Positions 1 through 11,000 of a DNA stretch of 64,000 nucleotides are shown piece by piece. Every line of letters starts with the position of its first letter. The stretch's first letter is position 1. Both the position numbers and the translations under genes were made by a program. The DNA comes from Pontibacter lucknowensis. Lineage in GTDB: Bacteria; Bacteroidota; Bacteroidia; Cytophagales; Hymenobacteraceae. The stretch is taken from assembly GCF_900156415.1 (NCBI RefSeq), contig NZ_FTNM01000002.1, positions 620,001-684,000 on the forward strand, given 5' to 3'. A model generated the notes under the pieces. That model was not told where the DNA came from, made no database searches, and saw only the letters and a program-made list of their open reading frames with translations.

Positions 1-1355
1 GCAAGGAGCTTTTCATCCTCAGCATTGTGGTGATTTGTTTTGCGGTGGCCTGGCTGACGCAGAGTCTTGGCTTGTCGCTGGCGCTGGGGGCGTTTATGGC
101 AGGTTTGATTATATCAGAGTCGGAGTATAGCCACCAGGCCACAAGTAACATTCTTCCTTTCCGGGAAATCTTCACCAGTTTCTTTTTCGTGTCGATCGGT
201 ATGCTGCTCGACTTTGCATTCATGCTGCAACACCTGCCGCTGATCCTGCTGCTGACTGTCTGCACCTTTATACTGAAAGGTGTAATCGCAGCTATGGCCG
301 CCCGAATATTACAGTACCCGTTGCGTACGTCCATACTGGTTGGTCTTTCGCTTTTTCAGGTGGGTGAGTTTGCGTTTATTCTCTCCAAAACAGGTATAAA
401 CAGTGGTCTGCTCTCTCAGGAGGTATACCAGTATTTCCTCTCTGTTTCGCTGCTGACTATGGCGATCACCCCTTTTGTGATCGGTTCTTTTCACACTATT
501 GCCAATAAGCTGAGTACCCGCTGGGTACCTGTCAATAACCAGATACCCAATGCTCCAGTCAATGCCGATGCGTCAGATGATATGCACCATCTGGAAGACC
601 ACATTGTGATCATCGGGTATGGGATAAACGGACGCAATGTGGCCAAAGCGGCACGCCATGCCAGCATACCTTACGTGATTGTGGAGCTTAATGCTGTAAC
701 TGTAAAAGAAGAACGCCTGCGGGGGGAGCCCATACTCTACGGTGACGCCGTGCACGGTGTCATCTTATCGCATATCAATATACACAAGGCCCGTGTGGTG
801 GTGATCGCAATATCCGACCCTGAAGCGACTAAACGAATTATTTCCAGCATCAGAGAAGTGAGCGACAAAGTGCATATCATTGTCAGAACCCGCTTCGTGC
901 AGGAGATGGAGGAGAACTTCCGGCTGGGAGCCGATGAGGTGATACCTGAGGAGTTTGAAACTTCTATCGAGATTTTTACCCGCGTGCTTTCCAAATACCT
1001 GATGCCACGTGATGAGATTGCCAACTTTACTTACAGCATCCGGGCCGATAATTATGATATGCTGCGCAGCCTGACAGGCAGCAAAACCAATGCGGGAAAT
1101 ATATCAACTGACCTGCCAGATATTGAAGTAGCCAGTCTGCGGATCTATACCAAGGAAGACTCGCTGGTAGGTAAAACCCTTATTGATGCCGATGTGCGCA
1201 ATCGCTTTGGAATCACGGTGGTAGGTATAAAGCGGGATGGCGATACGTTACTGGAGATCAATGCCCATACAAAACTGAAACGCGGAGACGTGGTCTATGT
1301 GGTAGGCAAGCCGTCTGATGTGATGCGATTCAATAATTTCGTACGGGCTGATTAA
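1..1355 (+). CDS. CPA2 family monovalent cation:proton antiporter, KefB/KefC-like (5' end cut by window)
   Basis: This is the C-terminal part of a CPA2 antiporter, which exchanges K+ or Na+ for protons across the inner membrane. The reading frame is open from base 3 with no stop, so the true start lies outside the window; the GTG at 27 is not taken as the start. The first ~165 visible residues are hydrophobic helices, including the family stretch around LGAFMAGLIISESEY. A linker is followed by a Rossmann RCK/TrkA-N domain beginning near base 600 with GYGINGRN, and a TrkA-C domain near 1130-1340. Such domains gate transport by binding nucleotide or other ligands. The family is certain; ion specificity cannot be read from this part. 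Confidence 0.93.
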   Translation, partial: KELFILSIVVICFAVAWLTQSLGLSLALGAFMAGLIISESEYSHQATSNILPFREIFTSFFFVSIGMLLDFAFMLQHLPLILLLTVCTFILKGVIAAMAARILQYPLRTSILVGLSLFQVGEFAFILSKTGINSGLLSQEVYQYFLSVSLLTMAITPFVIGSFHTIANKLSTRWVPVNNQIPNAPVNADASDDMHHLEDHIVIIGYGINGRNVAKAARHASIPYVIVELNAVTVKEERLRGEPILYGDAVHGVILSHINIHKARVVVIAISDPEATKRIISSIREVSDKVHIIVRTRFVQEMEENFRLGADEVIPEEFETSIEIFTRVLSKYLMPRDEIANFTYSIRADNYDMLRSLTGSKTNAGNISTDLPDIEVASLRIYTKEDSLVGKTLIDADVRNRFGITVVGIKRDGDTLLEINAHTKLKRGDVVYVVGKPSDVMRFNNFVRAD

Positions 1356-1561
1356 GTCTGAAAAAGAAAACCCCGCTCTCTGGTATGGGGCCGTTAAGTT
1401 CTAGCAAGTTCTCCCCTTGAGGGGGGCGCAGAGGCTGCGGATGCATCGTAGTTAAGTTTGCTAATGGCAATTCAGCACCGAATTTACACTCCTATAATTT
1501 CCTCACGGGGACAATTACGGGCATAACTGAACAGCCTTACGCTCGCTGGCGTGGTCTCATA

Positions 1562-2170
1562 TTAAGGCTGCACAGCAGTAGGCAGTCGCTTGACAATTTC
1601 CTGCACCAGACTTCTCACTTTGCCGTAGCTTGCATCAAAATTTTTCACGGCGCCTTCCGTCCAGCCCCGCCAGAGCAGTTGTTTCGATTTCGGGTCGATC
1701 ACATCAACAATCAGCGTGCCCTGCTTAAAGAGATCTACAGCGCGGTAGCCGGGCAGCTCTGCATTGCCATAGCTATACCTGTAGCCAGACATATAGGCAT
1801 AGCTGTACCCAAATCCAGGGCCATACAGTTCCGGCTTGTCCATCGCATCCGGTACCGATACACTCACATCATAAGCTACTAACATATCCGGATTCACAGT
1901 GGTTTTGGTATAGCCCTTACGCTGCAGTTCTTCCTCTACCGACTGCAGCAGGTGCTTGTGCAGATCCGCATCAAAGCCCTGTCCATAAGTCAGCTGAGCA
2001 GACGGTGTGGGTTGGTACCAGGCATAGGTGCTTTTTTTACTTAATACGCCTTCTGATGAACTGATCGTGCTGGTGTTGTCAATGCCGGAAGTGGCCACGC
2101 AGGAACTGAAAAAGAGCGCGCACAGAAAGAGATATAATGCTGAGTTCAGTTTATTTTTCATGCTTTTCAT
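1562..2170 (-). CDS. DUF4136 domain lipoprotein
   Basis: This is a predicted lipoprotein of 202 residues. A signal peptide ends in a lipobox (FFSSC, Cys24), so the mature protein should be lipid-anchored in the envelope. The rest resembles DUF4136: an N-terminal YAWYQP segment, a central FDADLHKHLLQSVEEELQRKG helix, a YDVSVSV strand, and a C-terminal GTLIVDVIDPKSKQLLWRGW block followed by a helix. The function of DUF4136 is unknown. Met4 is an alternative start and would still leave a full signal peptide. The gene stands alone, converging on the antiporter and diverging from the CoA-transferase. Confidence 0.8.
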   Translation of the reverse strand: MKSMKNKLNSALYLFLCALFFSSCVATSGIDNTSTISSSEGVLSKKSTYAWYQPTPSAQLTYGQGFDADLHKHLLQSVEEELQRKGYTKTTVNPDMLVAYDVSVSVPDAMDKPELYGPGFGYSYAYMSGYRYSYGNAELPGYRAVDLFKQGTLIVDVIDPKSKQLLWRGWTEGAVKNFDASYGKVRSLVQEIVKRLPTAVQP

Positions 2171-2224
2171 AGTAGATGCTGGTGTCTGGAGGGCAAAGGC
2201 AGCAGGCTCTTCTCCTCCCCTCCT

Positions 2225-2289
2225 TACGCAAGCTCATTTTTAAGGGTGACAATTATCATCGCTTGCTTTCAAATTTATATATTCTTTTG
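2225..2289 (+). promoter_or_regulatory. Crp/Fnr-type tandem promoter of the acetyl-CoA hydrolase gene
   Basis: A perfect TGA-N6-TCA box (TGACAATTATCA, 2247-2258) lies exactly 23 nt upstream of a TTCTTTTG element (2282-2289) that matches TAnnTTTG at all but one fixed position. The nirK promoter has the same -7 sequence at the same distance. A degenerate distal box (TACGCAAGCTCA, 2225-2236; only the right half-site is intact) sits at the conserved N10 spacing. This implies a leader of about 100 nt before the ATG at 2399. It is weaker than the cco and nirK promoters because the distal box is poor. Confidence 0.55.
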
Positions 2290-2398
2290 CGAATAAATAA
2301 ATATGCCGGCACGAAATAAGAGGCATTTCAAACCGAGCATAAGACCAGCCGTAAGTTAAGCGATACGCTCAAGGCTTAAGATCAAAAATAAGGAACCC

Positions 2399-3688
2399 AT
2401 GAATCAACCCCAATTGAAGTACACCTCAGCTGAAGAAGCACTTTCTGTTATCAAGTCAGGCGATCGCGTGTTTGTGCATGGCAGTGCAGCCACACCACAG
2501 TACCTGCTGCACAAACTGGCTGAGCGCGCAGATGAACTGCGTAACGTGGAGCTAGTGAGTATATCTACTTTTGGTGACATGCCCTGTGCCGAAGAGCGAT
2601 GCAGCGATGCCTTCTACATAAACTCCCTGTTTGTGTCGGCCAATGTGCGGGAGGCTGTAAACAGTGGCCGCGGCGACTATGTACCAATCTTCCTGAGTGA
2701 GATTCCTAACCTGTTCCGCTCAGGTATTATGCCGCTGGATGTAGCCATCGTGCACGTGTCGCCACCCGACCGCCATGGTTTCTGCTCCCTGGGTGTTTCC
2801 GTTGACATCGCCCGCCAGGCTGTCATCAGTGCGCAGCATGTCATCGCGCAGGTAAACCCGCAAATGCCCCGTACCCATGGCGACGCCCTGATCAACATCC
2901 GCCGCTTCGACGCACTGGTGGAGGTGAACGAGCCGCTGCCGGAAGTCGACTATGGTCAGCGCATCACCCAGACGGAGGAGACCATCGGCCGTTACATTGC
3001 CGAACTGGTAGAAGACGGTGCCACCCTGCAAATGGGAATAGGCGCTATACCTGATGCTACGCTCAACAGCCTGACGAATCACAAAGGTCTGGGCATTCAT
3101 ACAGAGATGTTCTCCAATGGTATACTGCCGCTGGTAGAGCAGGGAATAATCACTAACGAATTCAAGAAGAAGCATCCGGGAAGAATTGCGACCGGCTTTA
3201 TTGTCGGCAACCGCAAATTGTATGATTTTGTAGATGACAATCCACTGATCACCATGCTGAGCTCTGACTATGTGAATGATGTGACCGTCATTCGCTCTAA
3301 TCCAAAAGTTACGGCCATTAACAGCGCGATTGAGATCGACCTGACCGGCCAAGTGGTTTCCGACTCCATTGGCACCTACCAGTTTTCAGGTATAGGCGGA
3401 CAGATGGACTTTATCCGGGGAGCAGCCCTCTCCAAAGGCGGAAAGCCTATCATTGCACTGCCATCTGTCACCAATAAAGGAATTTCGCGGATCACGCCTT
3501 ATATTAACCAGGGTGCCGGCGTAGTGACCACTCGTGCGCACGTGCATTATGTGGTGACAGAATATGGGGTTGCTTACCTTTATGGCAAGAACCTGCGTCA
3601 GCGGGCCAAAGCCTTGATCGGAATCGCGCATCCCGATCACCGTGCACGGCTTGAAGAAGAGGCTTTCAAGCGATTCAAAAACTTATAG
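2399..3688 (+). CDS. acetyl-CoA hydrolase/transferase family protein (acyl-CoA:acetate CoA-transferase)
   Basis: This 429-residue cytoplasmic enzyme belongs to the acetyl-CoA hydrolase/4-hydroxybutyrate CoA-transferase family, which moves CoA between acyl groups and acetate through a glutamyl-CoA intermediate. The candidate catalytic glutamate is Glu236 in GIHTEMFSNG. A glycine-rich CoA-binding segment (QFSGIGGQMDFIRGA) and the C-terminal VTEYGVAYLYGKNLRQRAKALIGIAHPDHR block are both typical. The length is normal for the family. The exact acyl substrate cannot be told from sequence. The upstream Crp/Fnr-like promoter suggests expression together with the cbb3 oxidase and nitrite reductase, which fits acetate or acyl-CoA turnover under low oxygen (inference). 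Confidence 0.88.
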   Translation: MNQPQLKYTSAEEALSVIKSGDRVFVHGSAATPQYLLHKLAERADELRNVELVSISTFGDMPCAEERCSDAFYINSLFVSANVREAVNSGRGDYVPIFLSEIPNLFRSGIMPLDVAIVHVSPPDRHGFCSLGVSVDIARQAVISAQHVIAQVNPQMPRTHGDALINIRRFDALVEVNEPLPEVDYGQRITQTEETIGRYIAELVEDGATLQMGIGAIPDATLNSLTNHKGLGIHTEMFSNGILPLVEQGIITNEFKKKHPGRIATGFIVGNRKLYDFVDDNPLITMLSSDYVNDVTVIRSNPKVTAINSAIEIDLTGQVVSDSIGTYQFSGIGGQMDFIRGAALSKGGKPIIALPSVTNKGISRITPYINQGAGVVTTRAHVHYVVTEYGVAYLYGKNLRQRAKALIGIAHPDHRARLEEEAFKRFKNL

Positions 3689-3748
3689 TCAGGGTGATAA
3701 ACTTTAGCTTTAAGTTTGCGTGTATGGGAAGGTTACTATACATACTTT

Positions 3749-4594
3749 ATGGACATTTCAATCTCCCCTTCCCATATACCTTCCCCTCGTCCGGAGTGGG
3801 TCATACGATTTGCCCGCATCGGCCTGATCGCTAAAGGAATCGTGTACTGTCTCGTCGGTGCACTGGCTTTTATGGCGGCCTTCGAACTAGGCGGACAGAC
3901 AGAACAGGGCGCCGGCAAGACCGGCGTGTTTCAGTTTATCCTGGAGCAGCCTTATGGGCAGGTGCTGCTTGCTATTGTGGTGGCGGGCATGCTCTGCTAT
4001 ACCCTGTGGCGACTTATACAGGCCATTCGCGACACGGAAGATAAGGGCAAGGATGCCAAAGGTATAGGCAAACGCATAGGCTATGCTTTCAGCGGATTAG
4101 TTTATGGGGCACTTGCCTTTACTGCAGCTCAGTTGCTGCTGGGCAACGGCGGCGGAAGCAATGGAACAGATTCACGGCAGACTCTTGCCCGCGAATTACT
4201 GGCGCAACCTTTTGGGCAGTGGTTACTGGGAGCTGTGGCTGTCGGCACGATGATTATGGGGCTTTACCAGTTTTACAGGGCCTATTCCGGCAAGTATATG
4301 AATAAAGTGCAATCGGAACAGCTGAAACCGGAGGTTCGCACCTCTCTCGTCCGTGCCGGTCTGGTGGGCTACATTGCCCGCGGAATTGTCTGGCTGATCA
4401 TTGGGTACTTGTTGCTGCGGGCTGCCATTAAGGCTAATTTCCGTGAGGCTGGCAGCAGTTCGCAAGCTTTTCAGTTTCTGGAGGAGGCTTCGTATGGCTC
4501 TTACCTGTTGGGTGTTCTGGCCCTGGGACTTATCTGCTACGGCGTATTCATGTTTGTGCGGGCCAAGTGTGAGGTGATCAGCACAAAGGGATAG
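3749..4594 (+). CDS. DUF1206 domain membrane protein
   Basis: This is an integral membrane protein of 281 residues with three tandem repeats, each with two hydrophobic helices. Repeats start near RFARIGLIAKGIVYCLVGALAF, KRIGYAFSGLVYGALAF and RAGLVGYIARGIVWLIIGYLL, and each ends in a GLYQF/LICYGVFMF-like helix. This is the DUF1206 layout; the function is unknown. I chose ATG 3749 over an in-frame TTG at 3716, because the extra N-terminal residues add nothing typical of the family. The gene follows the CoA-transferase by 60 bp on the same strand and may be co-transcribed. Confidence 0.85.
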   Translation: MDISISPSHIPSPRPEWVIRFARIGLIAKGIVYCLVGALAFMAAFELGGQTEQGAGKTGVFQFILEQPYGQVLLAIVVAGMLCYTLWRLIQAIRDTEDKGKDAKGIGKRIGYAFSGLVYGALAFTAAQLLLGNGGGSNGTDSRQTLARELLAQPFGQWLLGAVAVGTMIMGLYQFYRAYSGKYMNKVQSEQLKPEVRTSLVRAGLVGYIARGIVWLIIGYLLLRAAIKANFREAGSSSQAFQFLEEASYGSYLLGVLALGLICYGVFMFVRAKCEVISTKG

Positions 4595-5051
4595 CCGGGT
4601 TTACTTAGGAACCTGCAGGAGGTCATGTTCCTGTAGCGCCATTTCCACACAGTCCCTGGCCTTGGTTTTGCACCATGATCATCAGGCCACAAATATAAAG
4701 ATGAGCAGAAGAACGCATGTTTCGTAAACTCCCATAAAGCTGTTGTACTGGTTGATCAGTGAATCACGAAGGCTTATTGTGAGCTGCCTGGAATCATTCG
4801 TAAATGTTCTTGCCTGCATAGGTGCGCTTGTTTTAATTGAACAATACTCCAACCGGAGTTTAAATTTAAGCTGCACCAGACGAGGCAGTTATTACCTTAT
4901 CATCTAAAGTACTGAACCATGGCTGATTATAATATTATTTTGAAATGTTAATCAGGTGGTACAGTTAAACCAAAATTGAACCGGATTCTGTTAACAGGGT
5001 ATAACTTTTCAGTTATATTTGACTCAAATTTTGCAATTATCCCACTACCTG
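4595..5051 (+). other. intergenic region without a clear gene
   Basis: This spacer of 457 bp lies between the DUF1206 gene and the sigma-54 response regulator. It holds no convincing gene, RNA or strong promoter. A short reverse-strand open stretch at 4601-4678 reads like a protein C-terminus but is closed upstream by two stops. The part before 5052 is AT-rich and probably contains the promoter of the response regulator. Confidence 0.5.
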
Positions 5052-6410
5052 ATGACAAACGGTTCTTTTAAGATATTTATACTAGATGACGATGTATGGT
5101 ACAGCGAATTGCTGGAATACCACCTTTCGCTCAATCCAGACTACGAAATCCATAAATTTCACTCAGCAAATGAATGCCTTGCCAGTATGCACCTGCGCCC
5201 AAATGTGGTGACGCTGGACTACTCGCTGCCTGACAAAAATGGATCAGAGGTACTCAGACGCATAAAAGAGCAAAACCCGGATGTGCAGGTTGTGGTGATT
5301 TCGGGTCAGGAAGATGTGGCCACAGCTGTGGACCTGCTCAAGCTGGGTGCCTACGACTACATTGTAAAAGACGAAGACACGCCAGAACGCCTTTGGAACA
5401 CGATCAATAAGATCCGGGAAAATGTGTCGCTGCGTGAAGAGATTGACCACCTGAAAGAAGAGATTGGCCAGAAATACGATTTCGGCAAAGTGATCATTGG
5501 CAACAGTGATGCTATTAAGAAGGTGTTTAACCTGATGGACAAAGCCTCTAAAACCAATATCACTGTGTCGGTGCATGGTGAGACGGGTACAGGTAAGGAG
5601 CTTGTTGCAAAGGCTATACACTATAACAGCACCCGCAAAAAAGCCCCCTATGTGGCAGTAAACGTAGCGGCTATACCTCGTGAACTGATCGAAAGTGAGC
5701 TGTTCGGCCACGAAAAGGGAGCCTTTACCGGCGCCGTGTCACGCCGTCTTGGTAAGTTTGAAGAAGCAAACAAAGGCACTATTTTTCTGGACGAGATTGG
5801 GGAACTTGACATTAGTTTGCAGGCCAAATTGCTGCGCGTGCTTCAGGAAAAGGAAATCACACGCGTAGGAGGAAATGCTGTCGTGCCGGTTGATGTCCGC
5901 ATCATTGTAGCGACGCATAAAAACCTTGCTGAAGAAGTTAAGAAAGGACGTTTCAGAGAAGATTTGTATTACCGTTTGCTAGGTCTTCCGATTCAATTGC
6001 CGCCATTGCGTGAGCGGGGTAGCGACATACTGGTTCTGGCAAAATTCTTCATTGATGCCTTTGCCAAAGAGAATGGTCTTGGGCGTAAGCACTTGTCGCC
6101 AGATGCGCAGCAGAAACTTCTCTCCTATGCTTTCCCGGGTAACGTACGCGAACTGAAGGCGCTGGTGGAACTGGCTGTCGTACTGGCTGACGAAGACACC
6201 ATACAGGAGCAGGACATTAACTTCTCTGCCAGCCATACCGATAAGGACTTTCTGGCTGAAGAGCGTAGCCTCAAGGAATATACAACCGCCATCATTCAGC
6301 GATTCCTGGACAGGTATGACTACAATGTGCTACTGGTAGCTGATAAGCTGGACATTGGGAAGTCAACGATCTATCGGATGATACAGAGCAATGAACTTAT
6401 CGTGAAGTAA
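5052..6410 (+). CDS. sigma-54-dependent response regulator, NtrC family
   Basis: This two-component activator of sigma-54 promoters is 452 residues long. An N-terminal receiver domain has the acidic pocket Asp12-14, phospho-acceptor Asp56 (VTLDYSLPD) and a conserved Lys in YIVKDED. A central AAA+ domain has Walker A GETGTGKE (about 176-183), the sigma-54 contact loop GAFTGA (about 223) and Walker [13 protein letters not shown]-terminal Fis-type helix-turn-helix ends in [18 protein letters not shown] 5052 is preferred to an in-frame TTG at 5019, because the receiver fold starts directly after it. The convergent neighbour is a PAS histidine kinase and could be its partner, but this is not shown. 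Its targets may include sigma-54 promoters such as the candidate at 45263. Confidence 0.93.
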   Translation: MTNGSFKIFILDDDVWYSELLEYHLSLNPDYEIHKFHSANECLASMHLRPNVVTLDYSLPDKNGSEVLRRIKEQNPDVQVVVISGQEDVATAVDLLKLGAYDYIVKDEDTPERLWNTINKIRENVSLREEIDHLKEEIGQKYDFGKVIIGNSDAIKKVFNLMDKASKTNITVSVHGETGTGKELVAKAIHYNSTRKKAPYVAVNVAAIPRELIESELFGHEKGAFTGAVSRRLGKFEEANKGTIFLDEIGELDISLQAKLLRVLQEKEITRVGGNAVVPVDVRIIVATHKNLAEEVKKGRFREDLYYRLLGLPIQLPPLRERGSDILVLAKFFIDAFAKENGLGRKHLSPDAQQKLLSYAFPGNVRELKALVELAVVLADEDTIQEQDINFSASHTDKDFLAEERSLKEYTTAIIQRFLDRYDYNVLLVADKLDIGKSTIYRMIQSNELIVK

Positions 6411-6472
6411 GGTAAAGAAGTGGTCAAAAAGCAACCTTTTGAGGGTGCTGCTTTCCAAAAATCATATCTGGT

Positions 6473-7597
6473 TTAGTGCGTAGGTAACGTTATCGTGAAG
6501 ATAGTTCCTTTGTCTACTTCACTTTCAACGCTGATATGACCGCCCATTAGCCTGATCTGTTGGTTCACGATGTAGAGTCCCAGTCCGTTTCCTTCTGCTA
6601 CTTTTGGAGCAAACCGGCGATGCATCTGAAACAGTTCCTTGCCTATGTTAGTGAGATCCATGCCAATGCCATTGTCTTTTACAATGATAGTAATCACCGC
6701 GTCGTGCAAAAAAGCTTTCACGCTTAGCATAGTGGGGCGATCCAGGCTGCGGTACTTCAGGGCATTGGAGATCAGATTTCGAATGATGCTGTTGAAATAA
6801 GCCTTGATAGTATGAATCTGGAGGTTGTCCGCTATTTCCAGATCTACACTTGCATTGGCCTGACGGATTTCTTCCTGAAAGAAATTGACGATACGCTTGA
6901 TGGTTTTGTTGACGTCCACCTCCTCCTTGCTTTCCTTACCCGTCGACTGCAGTGCAATCAGTTCATTAAGATCGCGCAACATTACGTCAACTGACTCGAC
7001 AGTGTGCAGTAAATAGCGCTTTACCTGCTTTTCTTTACTCTCTGGCAGGTTGCCTTGCAGGAGCCGTGCAAAACCCAGGGCATTGGCGACCGGCTTTCGC
7101 ATGTCATGGGCCAGTATTTTACGAAATATCTCCAGTTCGTCGTTGTGTTCTTTCAGGAGAGCTGTGTATTTCTCTAGCTCTATCTCCTTCTGCTTCTTTT
7201 CTGTAATGTCTTTAGCGATGCCAAAGATGGCTAGAATGCGCGTGTCGTTTTTGAGCGGAAAGTTTGTGACGTCCAGGTATTTGATGCCGTTTTCCGTTAC
7301 AATAGAAGTTTCGTAGCGTTGCGGCTTGTCTTCCTTTGAATCCTGGAAACGTTCCTGCGTAAAGGCCTTCATGCTTTCTTCGATGAGTGGCTCAAAACTT
7401 TGCCCGATCAACTCCTCCCGATCATACCCCGTGATGCGACATACCTCCTCATTCACCATCATGAATTTCCCCTCCAGATCCAGCAGGAAGATGGCATCCG
7501 GGTGGTTAAGAAAGAGCGTCTGGTTAAGTTTTTCGAACTGATACAGTTCAAATTCTTTGTTTATATCCATTGGTAAAGGGATACCTGGTGTAGTCAC
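6473..7597 (-). CDS. PAS domain sensor histidine kinase
   Basis: This 374-residue soluble sensor kinase has no transmembrane segment. A PAS domain (about 30-150, with LFLNHPDAIFLLDLEGKFMMVN) is followed by a PAC-like linker, a short coiled coil and a HisKA-type dimerisation helix with His164 in the H-box (LAHDMRKPVANALG). The HATPase domain has an N-box (RNLISNALKYRS) and G-boxes (DNGIGMD, GNGLGLYIV). It should sense a cytoplasmic cue through PAS and phosphorylate a response regulator. No regulator is encoded in the same operon; the nearest is the convergent sigma-54 activator. Met10 is an alternative start. Confidence 0.9.
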   Translation of the reverse strand: MTTPGIPLPMDINKEFELYQFEKLNQTLFLNHPDAIFLLDLEGKFMMVNEEVCRITGYDREELIGQSFEPLIEESMKAFTQERFQDSKEDKPQRYETSIVTENGIKYLDVTNFPLKNDTRILAIFGIAKDITEKKQKEIELEKYTALLKEHNDELEIFRKILAHDMRKPVANALGFARLLQGNLPESKEKQVKRYLLHTVESVDVMLRDLNELIALQSTGKESKEEVDVNKTIKRIVNFFQEEIRQANASVDLEIADNLQIHTIKAYFNSIIRNLISNALKYRSLDRPTMLSVKAFLHDAVITIIVKDNGIGMDLTNIGKELFQMHRRFAPKVAEGNGLGLYIVNQQIRLMGGHISVESEVDKGTIFTITLPTH

Positions 7598-8070
7598 ATG
7601 GGCTCGTTTTTTAATGTACGGCTGCTATCATGAATCGACGTGTTTTGCATGCTTATCTCATCAAGTTTTTTGTCTGTCAGCGGTTTCTTAATACCATGCA
7701 TCCAGTAGTTATATTTTGGTGTCTCAAGCTGAAGTTAGAAATTCAGTTATTCTGTTGAAGAGTGCCCTCCTTAATGTAGCTGATTTGTATTTGGTGCATG
7801 TTATACTGTATGCTTCATACGATGGTGTTCCGTCAGTAACATAGGCCGTGCCGGAGCGGGGCTTGACATAGACCTACTGCAAAGCCTGAGGATACATTAG
7901 TTAAGCTGAACAGCTATAGCAATCAGTATGGTAGTGGAGTGGTTATGAGACAGGCTTTAAAATAATCCATAATGTGTTAAATTATATCCTCACATCGATT
8001 GTTACTCCACTGAAAAGCGATAATTTGCGAATAAATCCGCCTCTTCTTTTACACGGGTTTTATTGATTGC
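7598..8070. other. divergent intergenic region between two kinase genes
   Basis: A 473-bp spacer between divergent kinase genes that must hold both promoters. I see no RNA gene, repeat or credible small ORF. The only possible promoter trace is TAATTTG near 8021, which is one base short of the TAnnTTTG spacing. Confidence 0.4.
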
Positions 8071-11000
8071 ATGATGGAAACTTCATATGAGCTGCAGGAA
8101 TTGCAACAGGAGCTCGAAAAAGAAAGAAAAGCCCGGCAGGAAGCTGAAGCAAGAGCTCAAACCTTAGCCTGCGAGTTAGAGTCACTCCGTTCTCGTCCGT
8201 CAGATACTACAGCAGAGCTTGTGCAAAATGTCATGCACATGGTGCCGAGCATTGTCTATATCTACGATCTCGACCAGAACAAAAGCATCTACCTGAACAA
8301 CTGTATTAAAACGATCCTGGGGTATACCCAACAGGAGTTGGATGCTATGGATGGGCACTTCTTTATGTCCGTTGTGCAGGAAGCTGACAAGCCCCTCCTG
8401 CTGCAGCATACTTCCGGCATGTTGAGTGCCAAGGATGGTGAAATACGTGAGATCTCCTATAGTGTTCATGCCAGCGACGGGTCAAGCAGAATTCTCTTTT
8501 GTCGGGAAGCAGTGTTTAAGCGCAGTGCCGATGGCAAAGTAAGCCAGATCATTGGATCAGCCGAGGATATCACCAAACTGCGCCAGAAGAACCAGGAATT
8601 AGCCCATCAGAAAGAGTTTTATGAAGCCATTCTGAATAACCTTCCTTCGGATGTGGCAGTGTATGATAACCAGCTGCGCTACATTTTCGTGAACCCTGCT
8701 GCCGTGTCAGACCCTCATCTGCGGGAATGGATCATCAACAAAACGAATGAAGAGTACTGCGCCTATCGCAATGTGCCGCTGCATCGTATCGAAACACGGG
8801 GTAAACATTTACTCAAAACGATGGAGGAGCGCCGGCAGGTGGCCTTCGAGGAAAAGCTTGTCGATAAACAGGGCAATGCGAGTTACCACATTCGTAAGCT
8901 AAACCCTGTACTCGATGAGCAAGGCGAAATAAAAATCATAATTGGCCACGGACTCAATATTACTGACCTGCATCATGCACAGCAGGAAATCAAATCCAGC
9001 GAGACCAAGATCAGGGCTATTCTGGATGCCATACCCGACCTGATGTTTATAATAGACAAACAGGGGGTGTACCTGGAGATGCATAACGAACACTCCCAGT
9101 ACGAGGTGATGGAGGCATCTGATGTGATAGGCAAAACACTCTTCGATATGCTGCCTGCTCCTCTGAGTCAGAAGAGCTTCGAACTGCTACAGGATGTGCT
9201 TGTAACCGGGCAGATGCACTCTATAAATTACGAGTTGAAGTCGCGCTACTATGAGGGCCGCATCGTGAAGTACAATGATGAGCAGGTACTCACCATTGTG
9301 CGGGATGTGACTGAGGAACGCAAGGCTGCAATTGAAGTAAAGGAAAAAAATGACTTTATCAGACTGGTACTCGACACCAGTCCGACCCTGATATATGTAA
9401 AGGACGGCGAAGGCAATTTCAAACTCGTAAACCAGGAGTGTGCTGCTCTGTTTGGTCTGAATCCGGAGGATCTACTGAATCAAAATACACATGACCTGCA
9501 CCATGTACCGCAAGAGATACAGCACTATGACCATGTAGATCAAGTTGTGATACAGACAGGCCAGGAGTTGCGTGTGCAGGACAGCTATACCTTGCCTGAT
9601 GGTCGTGTGGAGTGGTTCAATACCATCAAGAAGCCACTGACAACTAATAATGGAGAAGTGCATGTGCTCGGCATCTCCACTAACATAACAGAGCAGTATA
9701 ACGCCAACAAAAAGCTGGAGGAAAGCGAGGAACTTCACAGACTGCTGTCTGAAAATTCCCGTGACCTGGTTTGCCTGCATGATGCTGCAGGCACTTATCT
9801 GTATGTGTCAAATGCCGTAGAGGAAATGTTAGGCTACAAATCTGCTGAGTTAGTCGGTTTATCTGCCTACCAGATTATTCACCCGGATGACGCAGAAAAG
9901 GTGCAGACCATGGGACATCGGGTTGCTCTGGAGGAGAAACACGACACCACAGTACAGCATCGAAAAATGCACCGTGATGGCTATTATATTTGGGTAGAAA
10001 CGAGCATCAAGCCCATTACAGATAGTGATGGGAACGTGATCAAAATACAGTCCTCGTCGCGTGATATTACTGAGCGTCGCCTGGCAGAAGAGGCGCTCAA
10101 GAAGAGTGAAAAGAAATACCGTGACCTGATCAAATACAGCCAGGCCTATATGTGTACGCACGATATGCAGGGCGTTATCCTGTCTGTCAATCCTTACCTG
10201 GTAGAAATGCTTGGCTATAAAGAAGAAGAAGTGGTCGGCAAAGAACTGAAACAATTCTTTCCGTTGCTACACCGCCAGTACTTCCCGCAATATCTGAAGC
10301 AATTCGAGGACAATACAGCTGTGAAAGGCATCCTGTGCATACTGCGCAAAGACAAAGAAGAGCGCTTCCTCAATTACCAGAACTACAAGGTGAGTGAAGA
10401 TGGGCAGGAGCCCTATGTGATCGGTATCGCCCAAGACGTGACTGACCGAATCCAGACAGAGCGTGAGCTCAAGAGCGCCAAGGAAGCTGCTGAGGAGTCT
10501 GCACGGGTGAAAGAGAATTTCCTGGCCAACATGAGTCATGAGATCCGAACGCCGCTCAACGGTATACTGGGTATGAGCGGACTGTTGCACAAGACACAGC
10601 TGGATGAAACGCAGCTTAATTACCTCAAAATCATTAATCAGTCGGCGGACAACCTGTTGGTAGTGATCAATGACATACTGGATGTGGCCAAAATAGAGGC
10701 TGGCAAACTGGAGCTGGAGTCCATTCCGTTCAGGATTGAAGAGACCGTGCAGGCTGCTTATCATACATTGAAGTACAAGGCCGAAGAAAAGGACATTGCA
10801 CTTCAGCTTGGCACACTGGATTTACCACAGACGTTACTGCAGGGTGACCCGTACCGCCTGAACCAGATCCTGCTCAACCTTTTGAACAATGCCATCAAGT
10901 TTACAGAGGAAGGAAGCGTGACTCTGCATGCCAAAACGCTGGAAGAAACGGCTTCTACCCTCACGATTGAGTTTGCAGTCGAGGATACAGGTATAGGCGT

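Noticed and set aside
1356..1561. Weak CCCC/GGGG hairpin after the antiporter gene
   Set aside because: Only four to five pairs and no T run.
4601..4678. Reverse-strand open stretch reading KTKARDCVEMALQEHDLLQVPK, like a protein C-terminus
   Set aside because: Two stops directly upstream, no start, only about 23 codons; possibly a gene remnant but not supportable.
4682..4876. 64-codon reverse ORF with a hydrophobic C-terminus
   Set aside because: No homology recognised, no promoter, and its composition matches spacer rather than coding sequence.
6420..6455. Possible terminator between the convergent response regulator and kinase genes
   Set aside because: Short imperfect stem (AGCAACC with GGGTGCT) and no clear T run.
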